A DNA stretch of 7,580 bases from Actinomyces viscosus (GTDB lineage: Bacteria; Bacteroidota; Bacteroidia; Flavobacteriales_D; Crocinitomicaceae): contig CALPVI020000076.1 in the NCBI GenBank assembly GCA_943326975.2, positions 1 through 7,580 on the forward strand, written 5' to 3'. Within the stretch, counting starts at the first letter, position 1, and every line of letters begins with the position of its first letter. The notes beneath the pieces were generated by a model, which saw nothing but the letters and a program-made list of their open reading frames with translations, had not been told where the DNA came from and searched no databases. The translations under genes were made by a program, and so were the position numbers. This document shows positions 7,401 to 7,580 of this stretch, in pieces.

Positions 7401-7580
7401 ATAAATCAAAATCACCCTTTTGAGCATTTCCTGTTCCACCAACAGATAAATAAACCTCATCTCCATTAGCAAAAGATGCATATTGACAAGAATTATGGGT
7501 CCTTACAGAAGTAACCGATTGATTAGCAGAACTTGCGAAAGATTCTGTTGATAAATAATCTCCACCTACAGGTGAAATAG
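4414..7580 (-). CDS. modular T9SS type B secreted adhesin-like protein, 5' end beyond window
   Basis: The frame has no stop from 4414 to the right edge, so 1054 residues are visible and the true start lies outside. A GTG at 7281 is an internal valine within a repeat, not a start. Domains in protein order: end of an unrecognised beta-rich domain (7580-7348), two near-identical 192-aa modules, a diverged third copy, an Ig-like domain (5589-5353, motifs VCSGNTSTLTATGG, YNWYDAATGG, SYWVTSGTGTCQSS), two 69-aa cysteine-paired modules, a PKD domain (about 4938-4699, YDWDFGNG and YTITLTASNG), and a C-terminal T9SS type B sorting domain. Such proteins cross the inner membrane by Sec, cross the outer membrane by T9SS and become attached to the surface or released; SprB-like gliding adhesins and many unrelated surface proteins share the tail. 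No PorP/SprF-type partner is in the window, although one often lies beside such genes. The ligand is unknown. No catalytic domain is visible in the part present. Confidence 0.9.
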   Translation of the reverse strand, partial: ISPVGGDYLSTESFASSANQSVTSVRTHNSCQYASFANGDEVYLSVGGTGNAQKGDFDLSFEVYGLLGGGCPTTPAAYTCGSVDFSLSTAGPFTCTDPIVNLSANNPPNSLIADQWIYPGFIAKVWPIAANWGAQTLDFLDNGSVGINQANPTGPDTLVLSVDHVQPGNYSFRLNGIGAAQFGYEIINAADGTIAESGIFTSSLTTTNVYSPIGTANYTGPGVSNNPNSGGDGFFNPSVAGAGTHNIVYSWNNGAGCSGTKTIQVVVTCSTTPPTYTCGTVDFSLSTAGPFTCTDPVVDLSANNPPDFLVADQWIYPGFIAKVWPIAANWGAQTFDFLDNGAVGINQANPSGPDTLVLVIDHVQPGNYSFRLNGIGAGQFGYQIVNAADGTIAESGIFTSSLTTTNVYTPIGTANYTGPGVSNNPNSGGDGFFDPSVAGAGTHNIVYSWDNGAGCSGTKTIQVVVTCPSPACGTVGFNWQTGTAPTSQNLSCSNNTNYGLKANNVLTAGEYIAPGFTIGNAGGAITYSAIELEEGAGTGFVNIPGQQKVITYCSPSFQYSIRLTGSGSGNVVITDHATGTALRTVAFVSGMTIVLNPNTILGTATFSGPGVSNYKLGSSTFTGSGYGVFNPSLAGPGTHTLTYAWNNGIGCSGTNTISVTVSGTTPPNASNAQVCSGNTSTLTATGGSSYNWYDAATGGNLVGSQASFTTPALTVPTSYWVTSGTGTCQSSRVRVDVGIIARVQPTFASIPNQCLGAIAPSLPGSSTNSIAGSWNPSVISTTTVGSVTYTFTPSSGQCATTAQLSVQITDKVKPVFTALGPLCQKSTAPIFNNTSNNGVIGVWNPTTISTNNVGNVTYNFVPNAGQCASDTSMVISTVARPVLNITTDAADGNPTVVANFVNTSTNATTYDWDFGNGTSSNSSGNVSATYSNIGTYTITLTASNGVCPDTTWSKTINVIPYLPMDVHIPNVFSPNGDGANDEYFINVLNGAAFEAVIINRWGEEMISLSQLNEKWDGKTKSGDAAGDGVYYIKYKIRGLNGEVREGQTFFHLTM
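4417..4698 (-). other. T9SS type B sorting domain (CHU_C / gliding motility-associated C-terminal)
   Basis: The last 94 residues carry the signature of the family (TIGR04131-like): IPNVFSPNGDGANDEYF near the start, IINRWGEEM in the middle, EKWDGK and GDGVYYIKYKI near the end, finishing in a short beta strand FFHLTM. This domain directs export through the type IX system and, unlike the shorter type A tail, is often recognised together with a PorP/SprF-like outer-membrane protein. It fixes the gene's C-terminus as complete. Confidence 0.95.
4699..4938 (-). other. PKD domain of the adhesin
   Basis: About 80 residues between the cysteine-paired modules and the sorting domain read as a PKD (polycystic kidney disease) beta-sandwich. 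They begin PVLNITTDAADG and contain ANFVNTST, the hallmark YDWDFGNGTSS and the closing strand YTITLTASNGVCPDTTW. PKD domains act as spacers or ligand-contacting units in surface proteins and commonly sit just before type IX sorting tails. Confidence 0.9.
4939..5145 (-). repeat. 69-aa cysteine-paired module, copy B
   Basis: Runs from VKPVFTALGPLC to the residues just before the PKD domain. It aligns without gaps to copy A (5146-5352). Shared positions include V-P-F at the front, a first cysteine, an AP pair, S-N, G-WNP, IST, VG, VTY, F-P and a closing GQCA. The two cysteines are conserved between copies and probably form a disulfide after export. This module type is common in flavobacterial T9SS adhesins; its ligand is unknown. 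Confidence 0.8.
5146..5352 (-). repeat. 69-aa cysteine-paired module, copy A
   Basis: Begins VQPTFASIPNQC and ends at SVQITDK, with SWNPSVIST and YTFTPSSGQCA inside. It has the same length as copy B and the same skeleton of conserved positions, but most other residues differ, so this is an old duplication. It directly follows the Ig-like domain in protein order. Confidence 0.8.
5590..6165 (-). repeat. diverged third copy of the 192-aa adhesin module
   Basis: Begins CGTVGFNWQTG and ends TISVTVSG. Landmarks fall in the same order as in the two near-identical copies: CG-V-F; a cysteine before a KANN/SANN turn (LSCSNNTNYGLKANN); YIAPGF against WIYPGF; YSIRLTGSGSGN against YSFRLNGIGA; DHATGTALRTVAF against NAADGTIAESGIF; GTATFSGPGVSN against GTANYTGPGVSN; and FNPSLAGPGTHTLTYAWNNGIGCSG against FNPSVAGAGTHNIVYSWNNGAGCSG. 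The second half is clearly the common Bacteroidota GPGV/FNP-AG-GTH Ig-like fold. The first half is related but much changed. Confidence 0.75.
6178..6753 (-). repeat. 192-aa adhesin module, near-identical copy 2
   Basis: Runs from YTCGTVDFSLSTAG to IQVVVTC. By direct alignment it differs from copy 1 at 17 of 192 residues, with no insertion or deletion; most changes are conservative (I/V, N/D, S/T). Four cysteines (YTCG, FTCTD, AGCSG, VVTC) are kept. The front half carries ADQWIYPGFIAKVWPIAANW and GPDTLVL, which I do not recognise; the back half holds YTGPGVSNNPNSGGDGFF and AGAGTHNIVYSW. Confidence 0.9.
6772..7347 (-). repeat. 192-aa adhesin module, near-identical copy 1
   Basis: Runs from YTCGSVDFSLSTAG to IQVVVTC and is followed by the 6-residue linker STTPPT before copy 2. 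The copies repeat with an exact 594-bp period; for example, the same CCATACTTT string begins at 7201 and at 6607. In the first 60 nt of the window-left end of each copy I count 7 nucleotide differences, 6 of them synonymous. The copies have therefore aged under protein-level constraint. Confidence 0.9.

Noticed and set aside
4414..7580. Tandem repeats as a CRISPR array or mobile element
   Set aside because: The repeats are 576 bp, in frame and translated into protein modules. There are no short direct repeats with spacers, no terminal inverted repeats and no transposase.

Overview
The window looks like chromosome from a member of the Bacteroidota, most likely a flavobacterium-like lineage (Flavobacteriales, possibly Crocinitomicaceae). 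The support is strong AT-richness, promoters of the Bacteroidota type (TTTG / TAnnTTTG), starts without Shine-Dalgarno sequences, a carboxypeptidase-regulatory-like/DUF5686 outer-membrane protein, and a giant secreted protein ending in a type IX secretion (T9SS) type B sorting domain. The phylum call is firm; the family call is a guess.

Layout, left to right. Positions 1-222 hold no gene, but carry two terminators that face each other and share a T9A5 tract: one on + for a transcript entering from beyond the left edge, one on - for the next gene. Positions 223-1074 (-) encode a 283-aa outer-membrane beta-barrel protein of the PorT-like class. Positions 1194-1610 (-) encode a 138-aa bacilliredoxin of the BrxA/BrxB family with a CGC active site; it has its own promoter and its own terminator. 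A divergent intergenic region (1611-1851) leads to the + strand gene at 1852-4332, an 826-aa protein with signal peptide, carboxypeptidase-regulatory-like domain and DUF5686 barrel. It converges, across a bidirectional terminator, on a - strand gene that occupies 4414-7580 and runs off the right edge: at least 1054 residues of a modular adhesin-like protein.

The adhesin is the most structured part of the window. Read in protein order it contains the end of an unrecognised domain, two nearly identical 192-aa modules repeated with a 594-bp period, a third highly diverged copy of the same module, one Ig-like domain, two 69-aa cysteine-paired modules, a PKD domain and the T9SS type B sorting domain. 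The two near-identical modules differ at 17 of 192 residues with no indels, while many DNA differences are synonymous, so the duplication is not brand new and its protein sequence is being conserved.

The genes do not form one operon. Three of the four products belong to the cell envelope or surface (two outer-membrane proteins and one secreted adhesin); the bacilliredoxin is a cytoplasmic thiol-repair protein. I see no CRISPR array, insertion sequence, tRNA, rRNA, or defence or biosynthetic system. The best candidate for something undescribed is the front half of the 192-aa adhesin module, which I cannot assign to a family.
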